A stretch of 64,000 nt of DNA from Pyronema omphalodes (taxonomy: Eukaryota; Ascomycota; Pezizomycetes; Pezizales; Pyronemataceae), in assembly GCA_024516155.1 (NCBI GenBank), contig JAJJXM010000032.1, positions 62,001 through 126,000 on the forward strand, given 5' to 3'. Shown here piece by piece: positions 17,138 to 27,522 of this stretch. The stretch's first letter is position 1, and every line of letters starts with the position of its first letter. A model generated the notes under the pieces. That model was not told where the DNA came from. It searched no databases and was given only the letters and a program-made list of their open reading frames with translations. The translations under genes were made by a program, and so were the position numbers.

Positions 17138-19135
17138 TTTATTTATTTATTTATTTATTAACTCATACACGCATCCAACCGTAAGGTTATGGCGGAATCT
17201 ACAGTAAATACAAAATTAAGAAACCCGGGTGTCAGGCCAAGCTCTCACTGGGTATGCCCCAGAGCTTGTCGTTAGGGTGTGGGGTTGTGGACCCCCAAGT
17301 CTCGTTGTGCTTTTGTTCGTCAAGCGTCGTCTGTTCCAGGAGCCCTGTACGCTCGGAGGCCACCTCGCCGGGTCGTTCCCCCATTTCCTCCACCCTTCCC
17401 CTCCCATTTTTACCCATTTTTCCGCCTTTATTTCCTCCACAAAGCAAAAGCAAAACCAAAGCAAAGTTAAACAGCCGCCGGGCCACCTACGCCCCCACTC
17501 CCCTCTCCTCTCTCAACTCATCCGCTGGTGTCTCCTGACTCTTTGCCCTGTGAGACACCCGGGCCAGCCCTGCCCCTCTTCTCCTCTCCTCTCTCCCCGT
17601 CTCCTTCCTTCTTCCTCAGCCTTCTCGCTGCTCCCCCTCGCCTCTCTCCCCTTCTTGTCGGTGGTGTTGTCAGTCCAAGATTGCCATTCCCCAGCACAAT
17701 CTGGACGTTGATGCCTCCGCTCTTGACGACTTCTGCCCAAGTCTTCTTTGCAGAGGGGGTTGTCGTTCTGGGTTGGTGGGTATTCTTTCCCCTTCCACCA
17801 TTCTTTGTTGTAGGGGTCTGTTTGGGTATCGCTGCCGTAGATGTCGTCTCCTTCGCTTTCATCTTCTTCTTCTGTGTGGCCTTTGCCTCCACAGTCTTCC
17901 ATCCGTCGGTCTCAGCAGGGGCAGTGCTTGGGGCGTCGGGTAGAGGTGTGTCCTGAGCAGATGGACTATCAGGGTGAGGTTCCGGTGTCGCTTCGGTCGA
18001 CGTGATCGCCAGGAGAGGTTGGGGGGACATAGGCTTGAGGGCATCAAGCTTGTCCTGGGCAGCGGTAGTCGCATGTTTTGAGTGTATCAGGCTTCGCACC
18101 GGTGATGCAGCTCTCGGTTTGTGGTTGACCGGTGCTCTGGTCGTTGGTGAGGTGGGTTCGGTGTTCTGGTCGCTTCCCCTTCGCTTTCTCTTGCCAGGAG
18201 GGTTGCGGACAGCGTCCAGGACATCCTGGATGTCATGGTGGACGACGGACAGTTGCATAGTCATCTCTTCCATCGCTGAGGAAGAGGCCGTGAGGTTCGG
18301 TGAGGGGGGCGCCGAAATGGCTTGTTGCTGTTCGTCGATTTTCTTCGTGAGGGCGTCCACAGCAGCCTTGAGAGCTGCTGTTTCTGCCTGTGTAGAGTCG
18401 TATGCTTTGCGCAGCGTCGCGTTTCCGAAGAGCATATCGTTGAATTTGGTCATCATGACGTCGAATCTGTGGCGCATCTCATCGCTGTTGTTGCGTATGG
18501 TGTCATCGAGGGTATTGAAGCGTCGCTGTGTGTCCCGGTGGATCTGTTGTATCCCCAGGAAGCTGGCTCCCGTGAGTTCGGCTTGGTTGTCATGAAACAG
18601 TTGATCTAGGGTGGCATAGTTGTCGTCAACTGCAATTGCCCTATTAATTGCAGATACACACGCGCGGCGGTAGTCGCTGAACCGGCTTTGTTCAGTTGTC
18701 GCCTGTTGCTGCTTTGTTGAAGCCGAAGGAACTGGTGATCCTGCCAAGACCACGCTCTGGAAGGGCTTTCCAGCGAAGTTTCCATCAACTTCATCAACTA
18801 TTCCATCTCTTCCATCAAAAGTAGGATTGGATCCATCATGAGGAGGGTCGGCTAGAACATTGTACGCGTTTTCGGACCGTTTCGATCGTCGGGCGTTGTT
18901 CTGTCGTTGTTTTGGCGACATTTCGTGAGGTGGGGTAAGCCAAAACTCGTGAAAACTCTGATTTTGCGACAAAAGTCAACAAAAACAACGTAGAATTCCC
19001 TGAAAATTCAGAGAATAACGTAACAGAGTGCTGCGAATCCGAATCCGATGAGAAAACCGGGGGTTTCGGTGCTCGTTGTTGAGAATGCAGGGGGGGGGGG
19101 TCGCCGTTGCCGTGTGGTGTGTGAGGAAGGGGGAC
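17138..19135 (-). mobile_element. X2: full-length X element inside G1 gag
   Basis: Complete minus-strand X copy of 1998 bp flanked by the 13-bp TSD (plus-strand GCTCCTTCTCGTA at 17125-17137 and 19136-19148). On the minus strand the leader GTCCCCCTTCCTCA precedes CACACCACACGGCAACGG and a C11 run. The tail is (TAAA)n at 17138-17160. The 3' module is L1-type (GACAAGCTCTGGGGCATACC on the minus strand). Confidence 0.93.
17518..18921 (-). CDS. X2 protein, about 467 aa
   Basis: X-family protein starting MSPKQRQNNARRSKRSENAY at 18921. The variable block is the common type (RFSDYRRACVSAINRA) and is followed by the heptad region, NLS and WAEVV motif. It ends early at SGDTSG, about 17 residues before the usual GPAAV end, because of a TGA in the purine-rich tail. 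The tail loss is probably neutral, since the tail varies between copies. Confidence 0.8.
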   Translation of the reverse strand: MSPKQRQNNARRSKRSENAYNVLADPPHDGSNPTFDGRDGIVDEVDGNFAGKPFQSVVLAGSPVPSASTKQQQATTEQSRFSDYRRACVSAINRAIAVDDNYATLDQLFHDNQAELTGASFLGIQQIHRDTQRRFNTLDDTIRNNSDEMRHRFDVMMTKFNDMLFGNATLRKAYDSTQAETAALKAAVDALTKKIDEQQQAISAPPSPNLTASSSAMEEMTMQLSVVHHDIQDVLDAVRNPPGKRKRRGSDQNTEPTSPTTRAPVNHKPRAASPVRSLIHSKHATTAAQDKLDALKPMSPQPLLAITSTEATPEPHPDSPSAQDTPLPDAPSTAPAETDGWKTVEAKATQKKKMKAKETTSTAAIPKQTPTTKNGGRGKNTHQPRTTTPSAKKTWAEVVKSGGINVQIVLGNGNLGLTTPPTRRGERRGGAARRLRKKEGDGERGEEKRGRAGPGVSQGKESGDTSG

Positions 19136-19148
19136 GCTCCTTCTCGTA

Positions 19149-19836
19149 GTAGTGGATTTCATTTGTATCTGCTTGCTCCTCCGGGGTTAGGAGGATTTCG
19201 GGGTCTCGGGGGGGGGGTCTTGGAATTGGTGCGATTATAGCGGGGGCGGGGGTTGCGGCTGCGGCTGTGGTAGGGGGTGCGGCGGCTCGCGGTACTGGTT
19301 CTGGGCCGTTCGGGTAAACCTGGACGGAGCCAGTCTGGATCACGACAGGGGGAATGGGGGCAGGGGTGGGAGCTTCCGGAGCGCGGGAGGCGACAGGGCT
19401 GGATACCCGAGTGCTGTTACGGGAGCCGGGGGTTTCCGCGAGGTCGTTTAAGTGATAACCCGTGGGGTGGTCCTGAGCGTCTAGGATGGATTGTGCGAGT
19501 TGTTTGGTGAAAGTAAGCGGTTCATGGCCGTCAGGGAACTGGGTCATGGCGGCAGCGTTCACAATTTGCAGCCAGTGTCCTTCGTCAATAAGTTTAATGT
19601 GCATTCTGGCGGGCTCTGAGGATTGGCTTGAGTCTGATGGTGTGGCAGACGTGCTCCTGGTAAGTGTAGTCCTGGAGTTCCCAGCGGACCACAAGGTAGC
19701 AGTGATTTTCTGCTCTTCGGATGGTTCTTCGCACTGCGCCAGCAAATCGGTCGGAAATCCCGAAGGTTTCGTTTAAGGTGTGCGTTTCCAGGGCTTGTTT
19801 TAAGGCGTAGGTCCAAGCAGAACCGGTGGGGTTCAT
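19149..19836 (-). pseudogene. G1 gag, N-terminal part
   Basis: Starts with an ATG at 19836 (MNPTGSAWTYALKQALETHT). The first frame runs about 80 codons to a TAA at 19594-19596. The continuing gag sequence (MHIKLIDEGHWLQIVNAAAM, then FPDGHEPLTFTKQLAQ) lies in an overlapping frame whose ATG is inside the end of the first. This may be a simple frameshift mutation or an overlap used for coupled translation; one copy cannot decide. It ends at the X2 insertion and continues at 17124. The 36 bp between it and the LTR would hold the primer-binding site; I do not recognise the tRNA. Confidence 0.75.
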
Positions 19837-19871
19837 GCGTGTTGGTTGAATAATTATTCGATCGAACGTAA

Positions 19872-20408
19872 TGTCAGGGAACTAGGAACGGACGTTCAAA
19901 GAACACACTGAACACTACCGGCAAGAGGGACTAGGCGGGTTCCGGGAAGGGAAACGAAAGGACAAGGACCGAAGTGCTCGTCAGACGGACGGCACACGAA
20001 ACAGGAACAGGGACAAGGACAAGAGTGACGTAGGACTGGAAGAAGAAGTCTTTATTAGGAGCAAGGGAAAGACAAAAGACGTTCGATGGAGAACTCGACA
20101 ACGGGGAGGCAAGCCTCCTTATGTACAAAGGGGCGGCCAGCACTCTTGCTGGGCCGTCATCCAACATCGCTACATGAAGCTTCCGTTCTCCATCAATTCA
20201 CCTGCGACGCCACAGCTCTCCAGCTCGTGGTACGTCATCCATCATCAATCAGTCTATCAGTCCCAACGGCACGGCACACACAACAACACAACAACACAAC
20301 AGCAACACGACACAACACGGCAAGACAACGGCACGATGTCAATCAACAACCACGACAACACAATGATGACGCAACAACACAACGGCTCGTCAGGCGTGTG
20401 CCGTGACA
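19872..20408 (-). repeat. G1 5' LTR, subfamily A (right copy)
   Basis: A 537-bp LTR with TGTCA...TGACA ends, followed on the right by TCAAC (20409-20413) and L2 ORF2. Nearly identical to 10516-11052. Its left side joins the G1 interior at TTCGATCGAACGTAA, so it sits where G1's 5' LTR should be on the minus strand. Confidence 0.9.
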
Positions 20409-22021
20409 TCAACGCCCTCCGAAGCCTCGTACGACACGAAACAGGTCGGTCCCCATCTGCGACGAGAACACTTTACATCGCGTGTGTGCTATCTAGGTCC
20501 GACTTTGGTTCCGAGATCTGGTGGACGGGGCAAAAAAGCCTCGCCAATTTACTACAAACGCAACAAAACTCTGCCCTCCGCCGAATTCTGAACGCTTTCG
20601 CCTCGACACCAATTGTAGCCCTACACAACGAAGCAGCTATCCCCCCGGTTTCAGTCCGCCTACACCACCGCACTCGCAAATACGTCCCCCGTCTTCTCTC
20701 TCTCCCCCCCGATCACCCCGTCGTCAGACGCTGCCCCTCCTCCTTCCCCGTTCCTGATCACTTCCACTCCTCCATCTGCAGCCCATACGAATATGACTAT
20801 CAATGGCAGTCACCAGGCACGGCCCCCTCTCGTCTCGTCACCATGCTCCGCTCCGTCAGCAAGTGGGTACTACCTGACGACACCATCGAAAACACATCGC
20901 AACCCAATCCCACCCCATGAGAGCGCCCCCGCCTCAAGATCAACATCACCTCCCGCCAGAAGCCAGAGGCGGCTACAGCACACACAACATTGCTCCAGAC
21001 CCTCTGCGCAGACCCCCGCAACATCATCGCATATACCGACGGTTCACAACTAAACGGACGAACCGGAGCGGGATACTGCATCACCGACGGCTTACCTCGC
21101 CGAGTGGAAGAACTCATCCCAATGGGCGATACAACCGAAGTATTTGACGCTGAGCTGAGAGCACTACACAACTGCCTTACGGCCTGCCACAAAACCATCA
21201 CCCTCAACAGACACACCCGCCGCAAAATACACATATTTACAGACAATCAAGCGGCCATCCTTCGCGCCTCCCGCTCCTCCTACGGTCCCGGCCAAGAACT
21301 GGCCCTCTCGATCCTCACGACCGTGTCCGCTCTTCGCCGATCCGGATCATCCGTTACTCTACATTGGGTCCCCGGACACACAGACATCCCCGGGAACGAC
21401 ACAGCCGACCTCCTGGCAAAAACAGCTACCTCCCTTAATCCCACCGCGCCTCCCCCGATTTTCCTCTCCTGGGTTTGACGCCAGGTACGAGAGCAATATG
21501 TCACCGACTGGGTAAATGGGTACTCTTCATCACCGAAGCCAAAGACGTACGACGCCCCCCACCGCAAAAGACTCGACAACGCATACACGACCGTCCCGCG
21601 TAAGATATCGACGGCCATACTGGGACTTCGCACAGGCCATGGACATTTTTTGGACTGCCTAGCACACCCCCCCACCGCCAAATACCCTTCCCGCTCCTGT
21701 CACTGCCCACTACATCCCCCACAAACCCCCAAGCACCTAATCCTCTCATGCCCGAACTTCAACACACAGCGGACTGAACTACGCCGTACACTACACATCC
21801 CCCGACGATGCCAACTGACTCTCCCCACGATCTTGTATACGACCGCCGGCACAAAAGCTCTGTCTACCATGATCTCGGACACCAAGGTGGCGACCGCCGA
21901 ATGGGCACACGCGAAGTTGAGTACTCACCCCGCAGAGGAGGACACCCCTCGTACACTGACGACAGGCTGGGGGACGCTGCTGGACCTAACGGACGAGCAC
22001 GCGGAAACCCACGATAACTAA
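20409..22021 (+). pseudogene. L2 ORF2, post-RT, RNase H and C-terminal finger
   Basis: Resumes at NALRSLVRHETG directly after the LTR. Contains WWTGQKSLANLLQTQQN, the linker, RNase H (AYTDGSQLNGRTGAGY, FDAELRAL, FTDNQAAIL, HWVPGHTDIPGNDTAD) and the C-terminal finger CHCPLHPPQTPKHLILSC, ending DEHAETHDN at 22021. Two in-frame TGA codons (20918-20920 and 21476-21478) replace Trp and Arg of relatives (TGG>TGA and CGA>TGA). It is therefore dead, but otherwise collinear to the end. Confidence 0.92.
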
Positions 22022-22768
22022 TGACAAAGAGAAAGAAAAAACAAAAAAAAAATAATGATAATAAAATAAAGAAAAAAAAAAAAAAATAAAAAAAAAAAAA
22101 AAAAAAAAACAATAGGAATGACGACGAGAGGAAGGGCAGGAGAGAGGGAGGAGACACAGGGGACGAGGAGTGAGGCAAAGGGGGCAGGAGGAGCAACGGG
22201 GGGACGAGGAGGGGTTACTTTTCCTGTTTTTCTTTTGTTTCTTTGGGGGAGGTCAAGAGGGACGTGAGATGGGTGGGCAGGCGAAGATGTAAGGCGCGCG
22301 GGAAAGGAGATCAGAGATGGTGACGAGTGAGAGGTGATGATGCGCAGAGGTAGAGAAGGAGAATCGGCACGGACGGGAGGGAGCATCGGAGAGGGATGAG
22401 AGGGGGAGAGCAGAGGAGTTGCCGACACGGACGGAGAGAGGGGAGAGAGGGGAGGCGCGGGGGCGGTGGCCCGGAGGAGTTATTTTTTCTTTTGTTCTGT
22501 TTTTGCTTTGTGGAGGAAACAAAGGCGGGAAAATGGTTAAAAATGGGAGGGGAAGGGTGGAGGAAATGGGGGATCGACCCGGCGAGGTGGCCTCCGAGCG
22601 CACAGGGCTCCTTGGATCTGACGACGCGAGATGAAAAACTGCACGGCGAGACTTGGGAGACTACACTCCCACCCACATAGACAGCTCTGGGGCTTACCCA
22701 GTGGGGACCTGGCATCACCCCCAGGTTCTCAACATTGTACTTAATTTGTAGATTCCGCCATAACCTTA
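22022..22768 (+). other. L2 3' UTR, interrupted in its terminal hairpin by L3
   Basis: The stop is followed by A-rich sequence with long A-runs (22036-22110), purine-rich spacer, then the shared 3' module from about 22495. The last bases before L3 are CCGCCATAACCTTA. The remaining hairpin arm and (TAAA)n tail are found at 31655-31690. L3 thus cut the hairpin between its arms. Confidence 0.88.
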
Positions 22769-23482
22769 GTTTGTTTGTTTGTTCTCTCATTACTTGTTTG
22801 CAACCCGAAGGTTATGACAAGGGACAGATAAATACAAAAGAGAAGAAGAAAGAAATGTAAAAGCAAAAACCAAGTCTCCACCTCTACCAGTCTCCTCCTC
22901 TTGATCGTTGTGGTTGTGGGGTCTGTCCCCACTGTTACTACGGGGGTTTCTTGTCCAAGCGCGTCTGATGTTCCAAGTGCCCTGCTTGCACAGAGGCCGC
23001 CTCGCCGGGCTCCTCCCTTTCCTCCTCCCTTCCCCTTCCCATGTTTAGCCATTTTACCGCCTTTGTTTCCTCCGCGTACACAAGAGAAAGTTAACTCCCG
23101 TCGTCCTCCTCTGCCCCTTCCCCGCGCCCCTCTCTCTCCTTTCGCAACGCCCCGCACTCCTCCCGCCCTTCGAACATAAGAAAAACATCGTCGCACCCAA
23201 ACAAAGGAAAGTACAAAAGAAACTCGTCTGCCCTCTCTCGCCTGCCGTCCCCGTCATCTCCCTTCCTGTGCACCATTCCACCATCCGTTCCCTTCTCACC
23301 CGCCGTACCATAAAACAACTGCAACCCGTAAGACAAACAATTGAAAGACAAAGAAAAGAAAACTCAAAACACCCGAACCCCAAGCAGACCCAAGCAACGA
23401 CCCCAGCCCGATCCCGTCACCGCGTGCCCGTTCCCTTCCTCTCCGCCTATCCCTCTTCTACCTTCCCCTTTTTGCTTGTCCC

Positions 23483-23513
<31 letters not shown>

Positions 23514-23601
23514 ACAGAAATCCTAAGTAAGAAAGCACTGCAAAATCAGCGCGCGCGAAAGTTCCTAAGGTACTGCGGTCAGTGTAGTCAGCGGTAGGGG
23601 T
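22769..23601 (-). other. L3 3' UTR and L3-type 3' module
   Basis: On the minus strand, about 85 bp after the ORF2 stop comes an A23-class run (plus-strand T-run near 23487-23509), then about 700 bp ending in AACCTTCGGGTT-like arms, TTGCAAACAAGTAATGAGAG and (CAAA)n. The distal ~280 bp are nearly identical to the 3' end of the first half of X6 (50752-51040). Confidence 0.85.
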
Positions 23602-26600
23602 CTATCCCCTTCTGCGAGGCTTCTCTAGCCGGGAGTGTGCCCAGGTCGAGGTAGCAACCTTGGTTGCAGAGATAAAGGTGGAAAGAGCCTTGGTGCCGGA
23701 GGGGGTGTCCAGAATGGTGTTTAGGTTGATCCGGGAGTGTTGTCTGAGTTTGAGGTCCTTCCTGAGTGTGGAGCGAGCGGCCTGGAAGTCGGGGCAGCTC
23801 AGGAGGAGGTGTCGAGGCGTCTGCGGTGGATGGATTGGGCAGCTGCAGCTGCGGGAGGGGTATGCGTCGGATGGAGGGTGGGCCAAGCAGTTGAGGAAGT
23901 ACCCGTGGCCGGTGCGAAGACCCAGGATTGCAGTTGATATCCAGCGGGGGTTTTCGGTGTACGCAGTGTCCATTTTGCGGCGGTGTGTGGCGGCGTACGT
24001 GCGCGGTCGGGGGAAAGAGGTGAACCAGGTAGCCCAGTCTTCGGTGTACCTCTCTCGAGCGCGGCGGCGCAGCCAAGTGAGGGATATCGGTATTTGTCGG
24101 CGTGGCGGTACTGTTGTCGCCTGTCGGGCCAGTTCGTCGGCGGCTTCGTTTCCGGGGACGCTAGTGTGTCCTGGGACCCAGTGGATGGTAATTGAGGTAC
24201 CGTAAGTGTGAAGGTCGTGAGCGGTGTTGTGGATGGCCCAGGCGAGCTCCTGGCCGGGGCCTCGACGGAGGTGAGAGGCTCGACGTATCGCGGCTTGGTT
24301 GTCGGTAAAAACGTGGATGTGTTTGTCGTATAGGTCGTTGCGTCGAATATGTGTCAGGCATGTCCGGAGTCCTTCGTGGATGGCCATAACTTCCGCGTCG
24401 AAGACTTCTGTTCTGTCGCCCATGGGCACTATGGAGTCGACAGGACGTGGCAGCCCGTGGGGGATGGTGTATCCTGCGCCTGTTATGCCGTCAAGTTGGG
24501 AGCCGTCCGTGTACAGTAGGATAGTATCCAATCGTTGGCGAAGGGCGTGGAGGAGGAGGAGGTGGTCGTCGGCAGCTTCAGCCTTCGGGGAGGAGGAGAT
24601 GTCGATCGTTAATGTAGGGGCGAGGTCGTCGTCGGGGATGTTTTGGGAGGTGTCCTTGATTTCGGCGTTTGGTTGGACCCACGGGGAGAGGGTGCTGATG
24701 ACGTGCAGGAGGCGGGACGGGGCTTGTCCTGGGACGTGCCACGGGTGGTCGTACTCGGTGTCCGGGTTGATGGAGGCATCCTCGATACTCGGGGCGGGAA
24801 ACGAGACGGGGCAGCGTGTGATGATAGGGTGCGAGGCGGGTAAAGTGAGGGTGCGCAGGGCGTATTTCCGCTGGCGGTTGTCAAGACGTATTGTGACGGG
24901 GGGGAGTGCGGATTCATTGTGGAGGGCCAGGATCGGAGTAGAGGTGAAAGCGTTGAGAATCCTGCGGAGGGCGGTGTTCTGTTGATTCTGGAGGGTGCGG
25001 GCAAGGTCTTTTTGTTGGTTCCACCATATGTCTGCGCCGTAGTCTGCTCTCGACTGGACACACGCCTGGTAGATTAGTCTTGTAGCAGCGGGGGACAGAC
25101 CTGTTTCGTACCGTGCTAACCTACACAGTGCGTTCAGAGTTCTTTGCGCGGCGGTTACTCGTCTAGCTACATGTTTTCTAAAGTTAAGTTTCCTATCTAA
25201 ATACAGGCCTATCCACCTCACAACATCCTTCTCTCCTCCTTGTGTTCCCGGTGTGATAACTGTACCGTTTGGTAACTTAACTTTTTCCTCCTCAGTGATG
25301 CTATCGGTGCGTGCCCAGTGGAAATGCAGGAGCTCTGACTTGGCATCGTCAAATGCAACGGCGTTTCTGTCGGCCCACCGAAAGGCTGTTGTCGTAATGT
25401 TCTCGAGTGCGCGGGCGTTCGCTTTTCTGGTGCGTCCCTGGACGACGATCGCTACGCCGTCAATGTAGCTAGGTGTCCAGGCGTACGGGTGTACCTGCGC
25501 TAGTTCGTCGAATAATGGGCGGAGGTATAATAAGAAAAGTATGGGGGATGCAGGGGAACCTTGTGGGATGCCTGTTTGCACTGGGCGTTGCGTGTCAGTT
25601 CGCCCATCGAACGCTAGAGCGATCGTGCGATCTGCGAGGAAAGACTGGCACCACGATACTACTGGTCGCGGGCACCCAAGCTGTCGTAATGTTTGTTGGA
25701 GGCGGTCAGCAGAGACGTTGTCGAACGCTCCACGAACATCGAGGAAGAGGGCAGAGGTTAGCATTCCGTGAGATTTCTCAATCTCAACGTCGTGCACCAG
25801 CGCCATCGCCGCGTCAATTGCTGATCTCTGCGGGCGTCCACCTATTTGGTCCCTATGTAGTAAGTCGTGAGAGTCTGCCATCGTGCCTAGGCGAGTGGCC
25901 ATGAGTTTTTCGAGGGTCTTCCAAAGGCAGTTTAGGAGTGCAATCGGACGGTATGCCTTTGGATTGCTGTAATCCGGCTTGTTAGGTTTGGCGATAATGA
26001 CTGTGGTGGCCTGGCGCCAGCATTGCGGATGGTAGCCTACCGTCCCTAATGTGGCGTAGAGGTTGTTCATGTGTTCGGGGATGGCAAGGTATGCTTGGCG
26101 TAGGCAGGCGAATGTGAGCCCATCGGGTCCGGGCGCCTTCTTCGGCGAGGAGGAGAATATCGCTGTTTCTACCTCTGTCGGTGTAAAGGTTGCCCACTGC
26201 AACTCGCGGCGCGGGGGGAGGACGGACGGAGGCGGTGGTGGCGGCGGCGGGGGAAACAACTTTTGGAAGGCCTCTACCTTTGCGTCGAAGGAGCTGCAGA
26301 TTGTTTCTTGGCCGTTTATCATTGCGCGGAGGTTTGGTGTTAGCTGAGCACGCCGAGGTTTGGTGTACCTAAACGCCTGCCACACATCGGGTCCTTCGGC
26401 TTGGGAAAGGTATTCCTTCCACTTTGCATCTTTCGCCGTTCGAATGGTCCTGTGGTATTCGTTTCGGTGTTGTTTGTAGTTTAGGTGGGATCTATCGTCA
26501 CGTTTGCGTTTCCACTTACGTCTTGCTTTGGTCATCTTTTTCCTTGCCTCGGTGACTTCTGCGGTCCACCATCTTTTCGATTGTGGGGTCACTTGTAGTA

Positions 26601-27522
26601 CGGGGGTGGACGTAGTCGGGGCATTAAGGATGGCATCACGTATTGACTCCGCCCACGCATCGAGGTTGTCTGTGGTAGGGTGGTTGCGGTATTGTGTCCA
26701 TGATGGTGTGAGGGCTAAGCACGAGGCACGGAGGGTTTCGGCGAAGAGCTCCCAATCCGTCTTTTTCCAGTTCAGACGGTTTGTTGGGGGGGTTGTTTCA
26801 GCGTCTGGGTGGGTTGTGTGCACTTCGAAACGTATGACTTCATGGTCAGATCCCGTAGCGTTGTCGTCGTCAATTGCCCAGTTGATTGTTTCCTCTGCCA
26901 TGTGGGGCGATGCTAGGGTCAGGTCGAGGACGGAAGAACTGCGGCCTTGGTTGTAGTAGTAGGTGGGAATGTCAGGGACGGACACGAGGGTCCAGTCTCG
27001 TTGTTCGATGAGGTTAACTATTTCGGTGGCGCGGATGGGGGAACGTGTGGAGGAGTTCCACAGGGCATGGTGAGCGTTGAGGTCACCTGTGATGATGCAC
27101 CTGCGGGGGAGGGGGAGGGGGGTGAGGGCTCTCGGGATGGTATAAATATTGCTTTCGGGGTGTTTTTCGTTGTACATATTAAGAAGAAAGAAAGAAGGAA
27201 TTAAGTCGGTGCCTACCTCAAGGACCTGGAGGTCAGGATCCGCGCATATATCGGTGCGCTGAGAAACCCTGAGGTATGGGTTTGTCCTGGTCACATAGGC
27301 GGCTGTTCTGTTGGTGGTTCTATCCCCACGCGGTGGCAAGACCAGTGTGAACGATGGGTGTGTGGTGGCGTATGTTATGTCGGTAATGTGAATTTCTTGT
27401 ATTAGGATTATGTCGGCTGTGTTGTGTGCGCTATTCAGCAGCGCATCGAGTGCTGTTCGTTGTCGGTTCACGTTGTGGGAGACGATCCGTATGGTTGCTG
27501 CCAGTCTGTTGTAGCTAGACAT
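23602..27522 (-). CDS. L3 ORF2, 1306 aa, intact frame but RT catalytic site YIDG
   Basis: The only ORF2 in the window with a single open frame from ATG to stop. Endonuclease: NVNRQRTALDALLN, LIQEIHITD, GDLNAHHALWN, GSDHEVIRF (residues 1 to about 230). RT: PGPDGLTFACLRQAY, IAKPNKPD, KAYRPIALLNCL, DQIGGRPQR, FLDVRGAFDN, GIPQGSP, then SYIDGVAIV instead of YIDD. RNase H: LYTDGSQLDGITGAGY, FDAEVMAI, FTDNQAAIRRA, HWVPGHTSVPGNEAAD. Finger: CSCPIHPPQTPRHLLLSC. The second catalytic Asp is Gly (GAC>GGC), which should abolish polymerase activity. The start overlaps the ORF1 stop (ATGTCTAG, 27515-27522). Confidence 0.95.
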   Translation of the reverse strand: MSSYNRLAATIRIVSHNVNRQRTALDALLNSAHNTADIILIQEIHITDITYATTHPSFTLVLPPRGDRTTNRTAAYVTRTNPYLRVSQRTDICADPDLQVLEVGTDLIPSFFLLNMYNEKHPESNIYTIPRALTPLPLPRRCIITGDLNAHHALWNSSTRSPIRATEIVNLIEQRDWTLVSVPDIPTYYYNQGRSSSVLDLTLASPHMAEETINWAIDDDNATGSDHEVIRFEVHTTHPDAETTPPTNRLNWKKTDWELFAETLRASCLALTPSWTQYRNHPTTDNLDAWAESIRDAILNAPTTSTPVLQVTPQSKRWWTAEVTEARKKMTKARRKWKRKRDDRSHLNYKQHRNEYHRTIRTAKDAKWKEYLSQAEGPDVWQAFRYTKPRRAQLTPNLRAMINGQETICSSFDAKVEAFQKLFPPPPPPPPPSVLPPRRELQWATFTPTEVETAIFSSSPKKAPGPDGLTFACLRQAYLAIPEHMNNLYATLGTVGYHPQCWRQATTVIIAKPNKPDYSNPKAYRPIALLNCLWKTLEKLMATRLGTMADSHDLLHRDQIGGRPQRSAIDAAMALVHDVEIEKSHGMLTSALFLDVRGAFDNVSADRLQQTLRQLGCPRPVVSWCQSFLADRTIALAFDGRTDTQRPVQTGIPQGSPASPILFLLYLRPLFDELAQVHPYAWTPSYIDGVAIVVQGRTRKANARALENITTTAFRWADRNAVAFDDAKSELLHFHWARTDSITEEEKVKLPNGTVITPGTQGGEKDVVRWIGLYLDRKLNFRKHVARRVTAAQRTLNALCRLARYETGLSPAATRLIYQACVQSRADYGADIWWNQQKDLARTLQNQQNTALRRILNAFTSTPILALHNESALPPVTIRLDNRQRKYALRTLTLPASHPIITRCPVSFPAPSIEDASINPDTEYDHPWHVPGQAPSRLLHVISTLSPWVQPNAEIKDTSQNIPDDDLAPTLTIDISSSPKAEAADDHLLLLHALRQRLDTILLYTDGSQLDGITGAGYTIPHGLPRPVDSIVPMGDRTEVFDAEVMAIHEGLRTCLTHIRRNDLYDKHIHVFTDNQAAIRRASHLRRGPGQELAWAIHNTAHDLHTYGTSITIHWVPGHTSVPGNEAADELARQATTVPPRRQIPISLTWLRRRARERYTEDWATWFTSFPRPRTYAATHRRKMDTAYTENPRWISTAILGLRTGHGYFLNCLAHPPSDAYPSRSCSCPIHPPQTPRHLLLSCPDFQAARSTLRKDLKLRQHSRINLNTILDTPSGTKALSTFISATKVATSTWAHSRLEKPRRRG

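Larger units (their letters stand above)
12138..20408 (-). mobile_element. G1: chromovirus-type Gypsy LTR retrotransposon
   Basis: Read on the minus strand: 5' LTR (20408-19872), gag (interrupted by X2), protease-RT, then RNase H-integrase-chromodomain, then a truncated 3' LTR (12535-12138). The right LTR is followed by TCAAC and L2. The two LTRs belong to different subfamilies, and the left one lacks about 165 bp, so this is not a simple intact insertion (see findings). Pol has a frameshift at about 14880, so it is not autonomous as sequenced. Confidence 0.88.

Noticed and set aside
17138..17160. (TAAA)n, (CAAA)n and (GTTT)n runs as independent microsatellites
   Set aside because: Each lies exactly at the 3' end of a LINE or X copy next to a TSD or a host junction; they are retrotransposon tails.
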